From Brasenia schreberi (Eukaryota > Streptophyta > Magnoliopsida > Nymphaeales > Cabombaceae), in assembly GCA_036023115.1 (NCBI GenBank), contig JAYKKT010000091.1, positions 29,702,001 through 29,766,000 on the forward strand: a DNA stretch of 64,000 bases, written 5' to 3'. Position numbers and translations under genes: made by a program. This document shows, piece after piece, positions 32,536-44,779 of the stretch. The stretch's first letter is position 1, and each line of letters begins with the position of its first letter. Under the pieces are notes generated by a model. It had not been told where the DNA came from. It saw only the letters and a program-made list of their open reading frames with translations, and ran no database searches.

Positions 32536-33891
32536 CTTGTTTAAACTGTATATAATTTTGTAGAAATATAACTGTTGTTGCTGAGGATGGTGGAGAACAT
32601 CAACCTCTGTTTTCACAGGGTTTTTTTACGAGGCTCAGGTAATTATAAGCCTTTGAGAATCCACCCATGTGTCCCAAATTTTAATAGGAAAAACTGATGG
32701 TAGTATGGGTAAGATGAGATCTCATACTCGAGATGCTGAAAGTGAGATATTCCTGAAAGATACGAGGGAAAAGTTGATTTTAATAGAAAAGATCTATTAC
32801 AAAGAATTGTCAACCACAAAGGGAAAACCTAAAAAGTAAGGAAGCTATTATATACATTGAGTCAATTCAGTCGGGTCAGGGTTTGGCTAATTTGACACAA
32901 AGAAAATTCGTGTCGGATCCTAGTTGGTCTATTTTGACCTCAACCCGAAGTGACTGAAGGACCCAATTTGCCAAGGATCACTTAGTTTTCTCTCTTTTTT
33001 CTTTTTAATTTTAAAGAGTAAACCACTTGATTACCAAAATTTTCGGTTCAAAGCATTTATCACCCTCAAAAGATCTTGTGTGTGTGGGAGAGAGAGAGAG
33101 AGAGAAACCAGACAAGGTCTTTTCATTCACAATGGAGATTACCTGATCCGTGTGGTAAGATGCTGAACCTGAGCTTCAGTCGGGACAGAGCCACGGCCAA
33201 GGTACCAACAATCTGGATCCAGTTCCATCCCAGATCCAAGCCCATTCAAAAACTGATCAAGGGGGCAATTTTTACTGCAGCCAGTTGAGATCATACATAG
33301 GCCTTCTGTACATCTTAAACTGGACCCAGGAAACCTACCTCTTGAGTGTACTTGGATCTTGACCAACCTGAGCTCCAACCAAGTTTCATCAACTTATATT
33401 TCACCATCCCCTAAGTTTAATGTACGGACAGAGAGACCCGGGATTTTACACCCCCGGTGGCTCAAGAAAGCTTCCTCCCGACCTGATAGGATTTAAATGG
33501 CTGTGTATCTTCATCTTATGAATTGTTTTGCCTGCTCAATTTAAGTTTGTTTTCGTGTTTAAACAGTCCGCATGTTACTGGGTCCTGTTCTGTTCAAGCC
33601 GGCCTGAACCCGGATCAGTATTTGTAAAATTGGTTCATCAAGATCCACTGCCCTCACTCTTTTATGTCCAAACTTGGTTTGTGCAAGTTGCACAAAGATC
33701 CAACTGGTATTGCCTACTCTACTTGTAGGTAGCAAGCATTCTTGGCATACATGAGACAGCTACTTAAATTCCAGTTTGTGGAATTTTCTGAAATAATTTA
33801 TGCACTATCATGTGCCTCCTAAAAAGAACGGTAATTAGTGCGTAATATTGTGAATTAAGAGTCGGAAACCATAATTTCTATGATATTGACA
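32536..33891. other. Intergenic DNA, no recognised gene
   Basis: It contains a small (GA)n tract near 33088-33105. Short frames at 33076-33378 do not match any family I know. Confidence 0.65.
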
Positions 33892-33899
33892 ATATTAAC

Positions 33900-34409
33900 T
33901 AGGGGTGCTCATGGAACTGCTAGAACCAAAACAAATCGTCAAAACCAAACCAAACCAGTGGTTCCGTTCGGTTCTAATGTCTGGCAGTTTGGTTTGGTTC
34001 AGTTATAGTTGAAAAAATTCTGGTGGTTATAAAACTTATATATAATCTTTATATGTTTATGTACATGAGTTTTATAACCTTCTATACCTATAACATGTAT
34101 ATATATAAGTTTATATACTTATGTGGATTTAAATCTTGACAAGTTTATAAGTTGTATATATATATGAGTTTTATAACATCATATACTTATAAAATGTGGA
34201 CTATAGGTCCAAATAATCTCATGGCATAATACATTGTACTTAGCAAAATCCTTAAATTAGTAGAACCATGAGAACCAAACGAAACAAAAACCAGTGGTTC
34301 GGTTCTGGCCATAGCATGATTCCGTTCTATTCTCTAAAAGTTGAGAGCCAAAACTAGCGGTTTGGTTCGAGGTTGAGGCTAGAACCAAACCAAACTGTGA
34401 ACACTACTA
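33900..34409 (+). mobile_element. hAT-type MITE, 510 bp
   Basis: A perfect 8-bp duplication ATATTAAC flanks it (33892-33899 and 34410-34417). The ends TAGGGGTGCTCA and, inverted, TAGTAGTGTTCA match at 9 of 12 positions. The interior has repeated GGTTCGGTTC/AACCAAACC motifs in both orientations near each end and an AT-rich centre. It encodes no protein. An 8-bp duplication is the hAT signature. Confidence 0.7.
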
Positions 34410-34417
34410 ATATTAAC

Positions 34418-34976
34418 AATAAAATTGGAGCAACCTTACCCAATAATTTCATATGATTTAATAACTCAATGTCTCTTCAGTTAATATAAATTTGGATCTT
34501 CATGTCTTTTTGTGAATGGTATCACTATACTCTTCCTCCATTCCTCAAACATCCTCTCCTCTTGTAAACCACAATAAACTGTGTTTCTTTCCAAGCAGAA
34601 TAATTAATTTGTGAAGCTCATATGATAAATAACCATCTTGCCCGTAGAACATACTGAAGAATCAGTTCATCAAAATCTCAATCAATTTGAAAAGAACTGT
34701 ATTTTAGAAGTGAGCCTATTTGTTTAAATAATAAAATGCTTTACTTGATTTTGAGGTCATGAGTCTCATGACTATAACCAAAAAGTTCCTCATTTTATAA
34801 CAATTTTAAAATTAGTAATCAAGAAAAGCATGTTTATTTTAGATGATCTGTGTTGTTGCATGAATAACATATCGAGGTGTTTGTCAACATCAATACAAAG
34901 ATCGATGGATGCATTAAATACAAAGATCGATGCATGAATAACATATCTTGCATGATAAACTATCTACCAGTTCTCA

Positions 34977-35020
<44 letters not shown>

Positions 35021-37690
35021 CTCTTTTTCTAACACCAACTAGATAATCTTTCTTTGATCTCCACACCGTTTACCTCCTCCGTGCCCTCCTTTAAACCCTT
35101 ATTTTAATTTGTGCCAACTCTTTACGTGAATATTATATTTAAAGTCTATCCTTTTTAATATTAAAATTTGATCTTCGACCTAGTTTTCTCTCTCTTATTA
35201 ATAAATGTGGATCTTTCTCAGGGCCCTAACATTCATTACCTCCATTATCTTCTTAGTGAACATCTCCATGTTTAAGTATAAATTCTAGCTTCTTTGACCA
35301 GCTTCGTTCTTGGATCCATCCATGCTGAAAATGTTCGAGCTCTTCTATCATTTTTTTTGGGAGTGTCAAGAACTGTGACTGTCTTAATTTGTTCATGTTT
35401 AGTAGTGGAATCCGGTCTGCGATTAATTTTTTCAGTAGACTAGGGTGGTGATGTGAAGCCATACTTTCTCTCAAATGAAAATTCAAATATTAAGTTGCGT
35501 CACACAAATAGAGAACCGCCGCCCGACTTATAATACCGAAAATCGAGGAGACATGGCAAATATCCAAAGGGCCTGAAAGGGATAAGTGGTTCGGGCCGAT
35601 GACGTAGACCTTGGGGAAACAAAACAATGACAGACAGCTGGTGATCATTGGAGACGCACACTTAATGTCACGACATAAAAGCTGTGAGAACAAGGTGAGG
35701 TGGAAGTTAATGAAAAATGTAAGAACTAGAACGGAGGACATATTCAACTTTTTTCGCATCGAGAGAGGTTTATAAATAGTAGTTAGATCGATTGAAAGGA
35801 GAATCATCATGAACAACACTTACTATTTTCCTTGTTTTCGTCGGAATAATAGTTTAACTTAGCCTTGTATCAACTATTTCTTAAATTTGACAATGCTTCT
35901 AGTTTCCTTCACAATTTGTCTCCTTCATCGTTGCTTATTCAAGTGCATGTTATCACAATGTTAGGATACACTTACTCGGATTTCTATAGACTCGTATTCC
36001 TCCCCTGAGCCTTATTAGACTTCTTCTTTAACAACTAGAGTTGAAACTTTCTAACAGACCCCACATCACATCTAGGTTTGCCAACACGTTTGCAAGTGCC
36101 ATTAAAATGACGTCTTCGACGGCAACAAGTTCTTGCTAACTTATGATGATAACAAGTTCTTTCATAGTAAAAGATCTTGCTAAACTGTAGACTTGTCTGT
36201 CATTAATGCAACCCTATGTGATTTGAAAGGGCTGATGCAAGTGAAGTTGACAACAAAACCCTACAGAAGGAATGTGCAGGAGACATCTCAACTACAAGTC
36301 GAGCTTAAATGGAGACAGAATAAATAGCTAAACAACAAGCATGCAATATTGATAACAGGCGCAAAAGATGGCTTTGAATTTAGCCTGCAAGATTAGGCAG
36401 CTAGTCCAGATCATTGAAACTATTGATCTATAATATATCGATTCCTTGCTCAGCAGAACTCTCTCTCTCTCTCTGCACTCTGTGTGTGTACCTTGAGTGT
36501 GCATGTGCTAGCACAGACGTATACATGCATGCATGCGTGGGGTGCTTAGAAAATTGTAACTATCTTCCAAGACATGCACAAATCCAGACGCATTTTCTTT
36601 CTTGATGCATATTGCTGCAGAATGCCAGTAAAAATTAGGAGGTTCTTATTCGTAAAATTCTGTTGCTAGTACAGTAGCCATTAATCATGAACTCGAATCA
36701 TGGCGCTCTAAATCAGCCAAGATTCCTCCCAGCTTGCAATTTACATGGTTAGTTTAGAGAAGTGAATTTGCTATTTGCTTTATTAAGTTCATGTGCATGA
36801 CACTTTAATTATATTCTTGATAAATTGGTTTTAAAAGAACCATTGATCGCAGAAGTTTGTAGTTATTCAAAAAACTTGCGTCAAATATTTTATTGATCAG
36901 ATCTACGGTGGACAAGGATTAGTGGGTCAATTGGATCCCCAAAGACCCAACATATATTTCTGTATTTGAATTATTTATGTATAAAGAATCGAATATTTGG
37001 TTATGATTATTTTTTTGGAGAACATTTTTCCTATCCAAACTCTGACGGTGTGTAAGAAAGAACGCAGGTTATGAAACAAGCTCAAGTGCGCATGATACAT
37101 ACACATCCCGAGTGGGTAGGCGGCACTATAAATTGTAGTGGAACGTACATAGTCATCATTGTGGATACCATTGCGTATGTGGTAAGACCACCCCAACACA
37201 CATATACATATATACATGTATCATGTAAGTGGATAGGCTGCACCGTATTGTTGGAGCATACACATTTGCCACTGTGGAAGCCACACACTCTCTCTCTCTC
37301 TATATATATATATACATATACATGAAAATCGACTTTTTGAGATTCAGCCGAGTCGGTGACTCGTAGTTCAAATGACAACCTTGGTTGTGTTCTTCCTCTG
37401 GCACCACTAAGGTCGGCTCTCAATATGTGAATGAGTAAGATTTGAAACTCAGATATTCAACTACTTAAAACAAATCAAGGCAGACGATTAGAATGATAAT
37501 GATGATGAAGAAGATGTTAGTAAGTGAGACGAATAGGATAGAACATAAATGGATAATAATTCCTATCTAATAGAGAATTGGAGATAATACTAAGCATACT
37601 TTGCCTATGGAAAAACCTCTATTCATAAAGGAACTGTCCTCTTTCAAATAGCAGTTTGATCGTATTGTTTGTTTTTTCTACAATGGATGT
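34418..37690. other. Intergenic DNA with microsatellites, no recognised gene
   Basis: (TA)n at about 34988-35018, CT and GT runs near 36460-36490, and CT/TA near 37270-37320 on the plus strand. Small minus-strand frames at 35490-35819 (a Leu/Phe-rich start MSSVLVLTFFINF) and 35253-35453 (MASHHHPSLLKKLI, 67 residues) sit next to each other, but neither resembles a family I know. Confidence 0.6.
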
Positions 37691-37699
37691 CAAAGTCTC

Positions 37700-37765
37700 A
37701 CATACATATGCACGCCCCTGGAATCGAACTTGCGACCTGTAAGTTGAGTGAATGCTCTCGGTGCA
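37700..37765 (-). repeat. SINE-like B-box fragment
   Basis: On the minus strand CAGGTCGCAAGTTCGATTCC (within 37713-37740) and a CATTCACTCAACTTA stretch resemble the right half of the SINE unit at 32445. Confidence 0.45.
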
Positions 37766-38604
37766 TCGTATATTTTATCTAAACTAGGATCTTATCCTCT
37801 TTCTAAATTTTTAGTTTAGTTAAAATAAACACTATCACCTCGACTCGTATAGTTTAGTTTTGGATTTGGATCGCACTTAATACGTTTAGATAGCACTTTG
37901 GTCACCTATTTTATTTATTCATTTAGTAGTGTAATGCATCATCTCCATCATGCTTCCTTTGTGTTGGTAGTCTAATATTACTAGAACTGTGTTGAAGTGC
38001 ATTGACCTTGTGAGGATCTAGATCCTAGTTGTGTAATGCATGACTTGACTTCATTCCTCCATGAACAACTCATAGTCGCGAGAAATCTCATTAGTAGAAA
38101 TCCGAGCATTTTTTGTGGTTCCGAAAATTGGCTTTTTCTAACGATCGACACTGTCGAGATCTTCTCATGTGATACTTGATCTTTAATTGAAGAAGTTCCA
38201 TATGACAATTTCATTTGCGCATAACCATGTTAAGTTTAGTTTCTTGGAGCACACAGAATCAAACTCAGCTTTCATGGAGAACTAATTTGGGGTCAGTTTC
38301 ATATGATGCCATTAGTATCAATAGGATTATCTCCAATCTCTCATATTTTTGTTTTACCAATAGCATTGATGCTTCTTGTGCGTCTCCGGCAAGGTCCGAC
38401 CCCGAGACTCCTAACTTTGCACTTTAGGTGCTGAGCATATGCCATATATGACTCCATCTTATGAGCCCAAATCTCAATACCTTCTGTTGTCGCCGAAAAT
38501 CGGCCTTTTCGACGACAACACCATATTAGATGCTTTGGGATATCTTAATGTAGTTCTCTATGATCTTGTGCACGGCCGAGACCCGTCGGGTTAATGTTTC
38601 GGTA

Positions 38605-38680
38605 GTGATGATAATTTCCCGGTATCGAACTCATGACATTCAACTTGTGAGTTGATTTTATGCGTGGTGCATGGCGGATA
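38605..38680 (-). repeat. SINE-like B-box fragment
   Basis: On the minus strand GTCATGAGTTCGATACCGGG (38619-38638), preceded by CAACTCACAAGTTGAAT, matches the B-box half of the dispersed SINE family. Confidence 0.45.
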
Positions 38681-38730
38681 GAAGCGAGTCATAGTAGCAC
38701 CGTATCATAGCTGCACTCTTGCATGATTAC

Positions 38731-39077
38731 ATGACTGGAACTGGTGGTTCTAAACTGCCGGTTGTTTTTTCTCATTCTAGGAATCAGACCAAACCGGGAC
38801 CGGGTCCCGGTTTGATCTGTAAAATGCCCGGAAATAGAAAAATAATTAAAACTATAAAGATATAAGAAAATAAAAAAATATGGAACCACAGTTTCAGGTT
38901 CACCCGGTTCTGGTTTCATAGAAGGTGGAACCAGAACCGAACAGACTGATCTTCGATTACGAGTTCAGTTTGATCGGTTTCCGTTCCAGTTGGTTTGTGG
39001 CCCGAATTGTGGGTTGGAACCATTGTGGTTCCGGATGAAACCATCCAGCTGGTTCCAGACCAGCTACGTCTGATTAT
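38731..39077. mobile_element. Possible hAT-type MITE, 347 bp
   Basis: ATGATTAC occurs at both borders (38723-38730 and 39078-39085), an 8-bp direct repeat. The interior has the same CCGGTT/GGTTCCAGTT character as the MITE at 33900. Terminal inverted repeats are weak (ATGACTGGAAC against ATAATCAGACG), so the call is tentative. Confidence 0.4.
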
Positions 39078-39478
39078 ATGATTACAGAACTTTTGGTTCA
39101 TCGGTGCCTTTATTATTCTTTGGATGCACGAATTCGTATATAATTTCTAACCAAAGGAGACTCTATTACTGGAATGTTAGGTCCATAGTTAGTAAGAAGA
39201 AAAAAGTGAAGTGCTCTAGGTTTACTTTGGATCTGAATGGCCTGGTTTGGATCCATTAGGTTTCATATTAGAACCAGCAAATATGACCCTTCGGTTGAAT
39301 ATAGAGAAATATTTTTGGAAATTATGATTGTAAGATTGTTTTTTCATGTGTCATTATGTTTTGCAATTTATGTGTAAACTGATTATTATAATTGTGAGAT
39401 TTAATAGTAAGCTACTTTCTCAAAGAGTGATACTCAAGTGCAATGCTCTCTAGAATGCATTATGATAAAAAAATGCAC

Positions 39479-39560
39479 TCGTAGAGTTAGCTCACCCGGA
39501 AGGCCCCCGACTCACACGATGCAAGTTGTAAGTTCGATTCATGGGGTATGCATACCTGGT
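39479..39560 (+). repeat. tRNA-like SINE unit
   Basis: A-box-like AGAGTTAGCTCACCCGG (39483-39499) and B-box-like TAAGTTCGATTCATGG (39529-39544), same layout as 32445. Confidence 0.6.
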
Positions 39561-40241
39561 TTCTGCCTCCTTGTTGTAACTAAACAAAGAAAATTATATA
39601 GATGTAACCTCCACTTGCAACTTCTCACTCATCATATGGGTATTTTCTTTCCATAAGAGTTAAGTTGTACTAATAGTTGGGCTGCGATGCCCTCACAAAC
39701 ACTACTACTACCACCTCCTCTCTTTCTTCTTTACCGTTAGATTAAGTCACCCTTATCTTGATAAGGGTGCCTCTTTCTCTTTTGAATTAATTTATCAATC
39801 TTGTTATATATATACATGGTAAATGTGTACAATCATTTATGCCTAAACATCCTTAAAGATCTCAATCAATCTATTATTGAGATGAACAATTCATATTTGA
39901 ATTAACAAAGTAAAAAATATATTATTGTACTTTTTACATGTATATTAAATGTGTATGGTACTATTTTTCCTTTTGTTTTAAAGATCTCAACCGTTGATTT
40001 TTAGCACTGATTGAGATCTTTTAAAAGATTTGAGCATGATTAAGTGTGCATAAACTACTCTCTCTACATATATAAATAAATAAATATGTATACACACATG
40101 GGGAGACTGACTTATGATATGTACAAAGAACACACTCAAATTATGTGCTTGCAATTAGGTCCCCCAATTTTATAATTTTATGACGATGGCATGCCATTTT
40201 TACATCGGACGTCCTATAGTTTGCACGCATAAGTGAGTCTC

Positions 40242-40298
<57 letters not shown>

Positions 40299-40729
40299 CT
40301 TATTTTTATTTTCATGTGAATGATAGGGTAAAAGTAAAACTACTAACTAAATGACATATTAAGGTAATAATGTCAAATGTCATTACAAATGATATTAGAT
40401 TTTAGCACCGCATGACTCACATCCATGTATCAAATATTTGGTAGAAACATTGCCGACATGGCTGATATAAGTCTATAGTGACCACACTAATCTCATCTAC
40501 CCATTCGTGAAATTAGAGGTAGGTGAGTCCCCTCTCTAATTTCATGAATTACTTTTTTGAATAATAAAGCAGCATTAGAAAATGCATTAACTGCTTTCTC
40601 TTTTTCAATGTATGAGGATTCAACGAGGATCCTAGAAGGAAACTTAGAGAGCCTTTTCTCTTGAGCTGAAATAGATAATTCTAATAATCTGTATTGTTTT
40701 ATAATGTCTCTACATAGATCACAATGTCT
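39561..40729. other. Intergenic DNA with a (TA)n tract
   Basis: The (TA)n microsatellite is at about 40244-40297. I see no gene. A CCTCTTTCTC tract near 39715-39780 is simple sequence. Confidence 0.7.
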
Positions 40730-41345
40730 CTAGATGGTGGGGTGGACTCTAGAGCTACTTGATATATCTCAATGGGTAACAATGAAGTTATTGACCCAAA
40801 GAAATACCGACCTAAGGAGCATCACATTTACATGAGCTATAATACTTATGTTGATGTTCTAAGGGTTGGGTCATTTATGATTCATGTTTTAGGTATTTCT
40901 AAATTTCAAATTGATTGTACCTTTTAATTGGCAAAATTTAGTATACATTCTCTTTTTAGTTAAAAAAGATTTCGAGGTTAGATTTGTAGATACGAAAGCG
41001 ATGGTAAGAAAACGTGGTTGTGTTGTCTTTTTTAGTATTTTTTAATTTTGATCATGGTTCATTTAAACTTTATATTTTTATAATAAAGTTACTCCTTTTG
41101 TTTACATTGATTATATTTTTATTATTGATGTAAATGCGTAGCATAAAAGACTAAGACATGTTAGCTTAAATAAGTTAAAGAAACTTGCTAACTTCAACTT
41201 GTTACTTGAGTTTGATAAACCATGTTTTAAAGAAATTATTAGAGCCACAAGTTTATTAAAAATCTTTCATGTAGACTATTTAGAAGGTATCGTATATGAA
41301 AAAGCTTATTTTAAACATTTATAGATGAAATTTTAACCAAGGCAG
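40730..41345 (+). pseudogene. Decayed Copia fragment (protease-to-pre-integrase region)
   Basis: Broken frames contain a VLRVGSFMIHVLG-like stretch (40850-40900) and LRHVSLNKLKKLANFNLLLE-like sequence (~41155-41215), the copia pre-integrase motif usually written RLGHxxLxRLKxL. Stops are frequent. No LTRs are seen. Confidence 0.5.
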
Positions 41346-41982
41346 GACCCGTAGACATGAGGGTATGAAATTTTGAGTATCCACTAGATATTCACCTTAA
41401 AAAACTATTGTCTGTCAGATATCTCATGTTTGTTAGACTTGATGTGGCAGCACGCATGTCCTTGTATGCAGTATGCATGGATAAGGCAAACTTGTCTCTA
41501 TAATTTTGTGTAACTGATTTGGAAACATATCTGGCTCCTGCAGCCGAATAGCTGATGCAGTGGCATTGGTTGTGCATTCGTGTGCGTCTGGCTGTGGATG
41601 CGTTGCTACAGAGTCTTGTAGTTATAAGAATACTTATTGCGTGGCCCTTGGCATAAGAACAGTTCCTTTAAAAAGAAAAGGAGTCCCTTCAGAAGAAGCA
41701 TGATGTCAACCTTAATGAATCATGTTGCCAGGTGTAAAAAAGTAAGGGATAGTTAACAGAAAAAGTGAGGCCGTGATTTTGGGAACAACTCAGTGAACTG
41801 CTCTTTGCGCTGCACTTACGTAATTTTTAGTTGCTCGGTTTGGTACTTAAAAGCTCCTCTGTTTGATCTTTTGAAAAAGAACCAAGCACGGATGTCATTT
41901 TGATCTAGTTTTATATGTATAGGCTTGGATGCTCAAATTTCTAGTTGTTGACTTTGTTTTGTCTTTCTCATGCTGCGTGTAA

Positions 41983-42905
41983 TGAGAAATTGAAACTATT
42001 GAAAGAAATATTAAAAAGTAAATACTTTCGAATTAATAGAACAAAGATAAAATATATGGAATGTAAGTTTGATCATTTGATTATTTTAAGATATATAAAT
42101 TAACATTGACAACACATTGCATCCCTCAAAAGAAAAGTTTTAAATACCTACGATCAATTTTCCATAGTGATGAAAAATTGATAGAGATATTATGCATAAA
42201 ATTAATGCTTAAAATGGAGAGATGCATCATGTATTCTATGATAAAAAGATATCATTAAAGTTGAAAGGTAAATATTATAGAGCAATAATTCGATCTGCTA
42301 TGTTTTATGATTATGGTTATTAGAAACAAATTAGGAGTGACACCAATAGAGGATAAAATGAGAGAATATCATTTAAGATAGTTTAGACATATAGAAAGAA
42401 GATCAAAAGAAGGACATCTAAGAAGGTATGAAAAACTAGATTTTGAAAGTATTAAAAGAGGTATAGACAACCACAAAAGTGTTGGAAAGAAACAATAAAG
42501 AATGATCTAGCTTATTGTGAGTTAACTGCTAACATGGCACATCATAGGGCTATGTGAAAACAAAGAATCCATGTAGCCGACCTCGTCTAGTATGGGGAAA
42601 GGCTTAGTAGTTAATGTTGTATGTTTTATAATTCCGAGTGTTGGGCAGTTAATGATCAATATGTACAAAAAATGTCTTTGACCAAAATGAAGATGTTGAA
42701 ATGGATGAGTGGTGTAAGAAGGTATGAAAAACTAGATTGTAAAATTGTTAAAAGATGAGAGGAAGACCACAAAAGTGGTGGAAAGAAACAATAAATAATG
42801 ATCTAACTACGAGCATGACACATGATAGGGCTTTTTGGAAACAAAAAATCCATATAGATGAACCCATTTAGTATGAAAAAGGCTTTGTTGTTGTTGTTGT
42901 ACGCT
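41983..42905 (+). mobile_element. Two joined 3' fragments of RTE-type LINEs
   Basis: Fragment 1 (~41983-42617) runs from the region after the FADD box to the very 3' end (CATGTAGCCGACCTCGTCTAG) with internal deletions. Fragment 2 (~42618-42905) starts again at the TGTTTTATAATTCCGAGTGT block and ends in (TTG)n. Both are in the same orientation and far more diverged than copies 1 and 2, so they are older. Confidence 0.85.
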
Positions 42906-44779
42906 ACATGTAATGGTTAAACTATGCTACCATAGAGTTGCTCATGTCAAATGACAGTGGCAATCTATACTGTTTTATGTGATTTATGGCTTTGTTATCA
43001 ACAAAACACATACGAACAAAAAATTTTGCAACAATGTCTAGATGAGGCCATTTCCGTGATGATGATATTTATAGTGTATCTGTAATGAAATGATATTTCA
43101 ACATATTGAATGGAATAGTGGATATCCAATATACATGTACAACAATTGTGAGCCACCAAAGGATGACTATAAAGAGCCTTAAAAAAGACTAGAACTATGT
43201 TATCAATAACGCGTTATAGTAAAATAAAAATTGCTATTGCGTGTTTGCCATAGCAGGAATCCTTCTAGGGCATTGTTAGCGTATAATACCTATTTGGGTC
43301 GGGTAGATCCAATATCCAAAACTAAAAAACATAAAACGCTAAACCTAAACGTGATCTGTGTCTGCATCTATGTCTCGCCTCTCTCTCCAGCCTCTTGCGT
43401 ATGCTCTCTCCTCCACCACCAATGAGCAGCCTCCACCGACAACCACCGCCTCCACTTTCTGTTGTCTTCCTATGCTATAAGTATGCTCTCTCTCTCCCTT
43501 TCTCTTTTTCTCTAACTTCGACGTTTGTCGCATTCTCTCTCTTAATTTTTTTTTGTTTTCTTCAAACTACTAGACTGAGATTAACTTTCATTTGATACTC
43601 ACTGAGATATTGGTTCTTTGCTACTAAATTCTTAACCCTGAACAACTTGTGACAGTCAAAAGAAACTCTAAGGTCGATGGTTATTTTTGAACAATGAGAA
43701 AAATATCCTTTATCAAATAGTATTGAAGAAAACAATCTGAGGCAATAATTTTGCAATTCATATTTTGGAAGGGCATTAGTTTTTCACTTAGAGCAACAAG
43801 TCTTTTGGTAGATGTTTTATGTATGGTGAAAAATGATAAAAAAACAATCATGAGCTACATTTACGAGGAAATAAAGGTACATAAATATTTTAAAGTTATG
43901 TGTTGTTATTTGTTAATCTTTACTTCTTAATCTTATAATAAAATTTATTTTATTTTATTGGTTAACTTGAAGAACAAAGAAGAGCATTATGCTTTTATTT
44001 AGCAGATCATAGACAAAAGATGGGACAGACAAATGCATAAGCCATTGCATGTTGCTATATTGTATATATGAATCTAGGGTTTATTATGATTATGATGGGA
44101 TAAAATTTACAATTGAAATTAAAGGTAGTTTGTTTCAAGTTATAGCTATAATTATACGAAGTAAGAAAGAACAACAACAAATCACTCAACAACTTATGAA
44201 TTATCAAAGTGCCTCGAGTGGTTTTGGATTGGAATTAGCTATAATTTCGAGGAAAGCATATGCACCAAGTAATTAATTAAAGAAACTTTGCTTTCTTTTA
44301 TTATTAAGACGTGATTTAGGATTTTTGAATATGATTAATTTATTACTTATACATGGTTTTTCTAATAGGTGAATGATGGATGACCTTTGGCTATGGATGC
44401 CCTGAATTACAAAATTTTGTTATATGGGTTTTGATTCTTACTTGTAGTGTTACCCCATGTGAACACAACTGGGGTACTTTCAAAATGATAAGAATTATAC
44501 TTTTTTTATTTATACCTTAATTAAATTAAAGTTTTTTTATTGAGTTAAGGACTTACCTAAATTATTATAGAGAAAATTTCTAAGTCTTGGAAGAGTTTTT
44601 GCATAGATCTTAAGCATAAGAAGGGTAAGATAGCAATAAGGGAAGAGCATAGAAGTTAGAAACCTATTATGCATGTAAACAACACCTCTAAGGTTAACCT
44701 GATAGTCAGAAGAAAATAACGTAGTGATCCTAAGAGAAAATATGTAAAGCATAAACCAAAAGTCAAGATTCAAAAGAAA
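42906..44779. other. Intergenic DNA, no recognised gene
   Basis: Pro-rich CT-rich frames near 43345-43595 look like simple sequence. The end of this stretch may contain the decayed gag of Copia-F, but I cannot assign it. Confidence 0.55.

Noticed and set aside
35253..35819. Two adjacent small minus-strand genes
   Set aside because: Open frames of 67-110 residues with no family match, no splice logic and no clear codon bias; kept only as a note in the intergenic entry.
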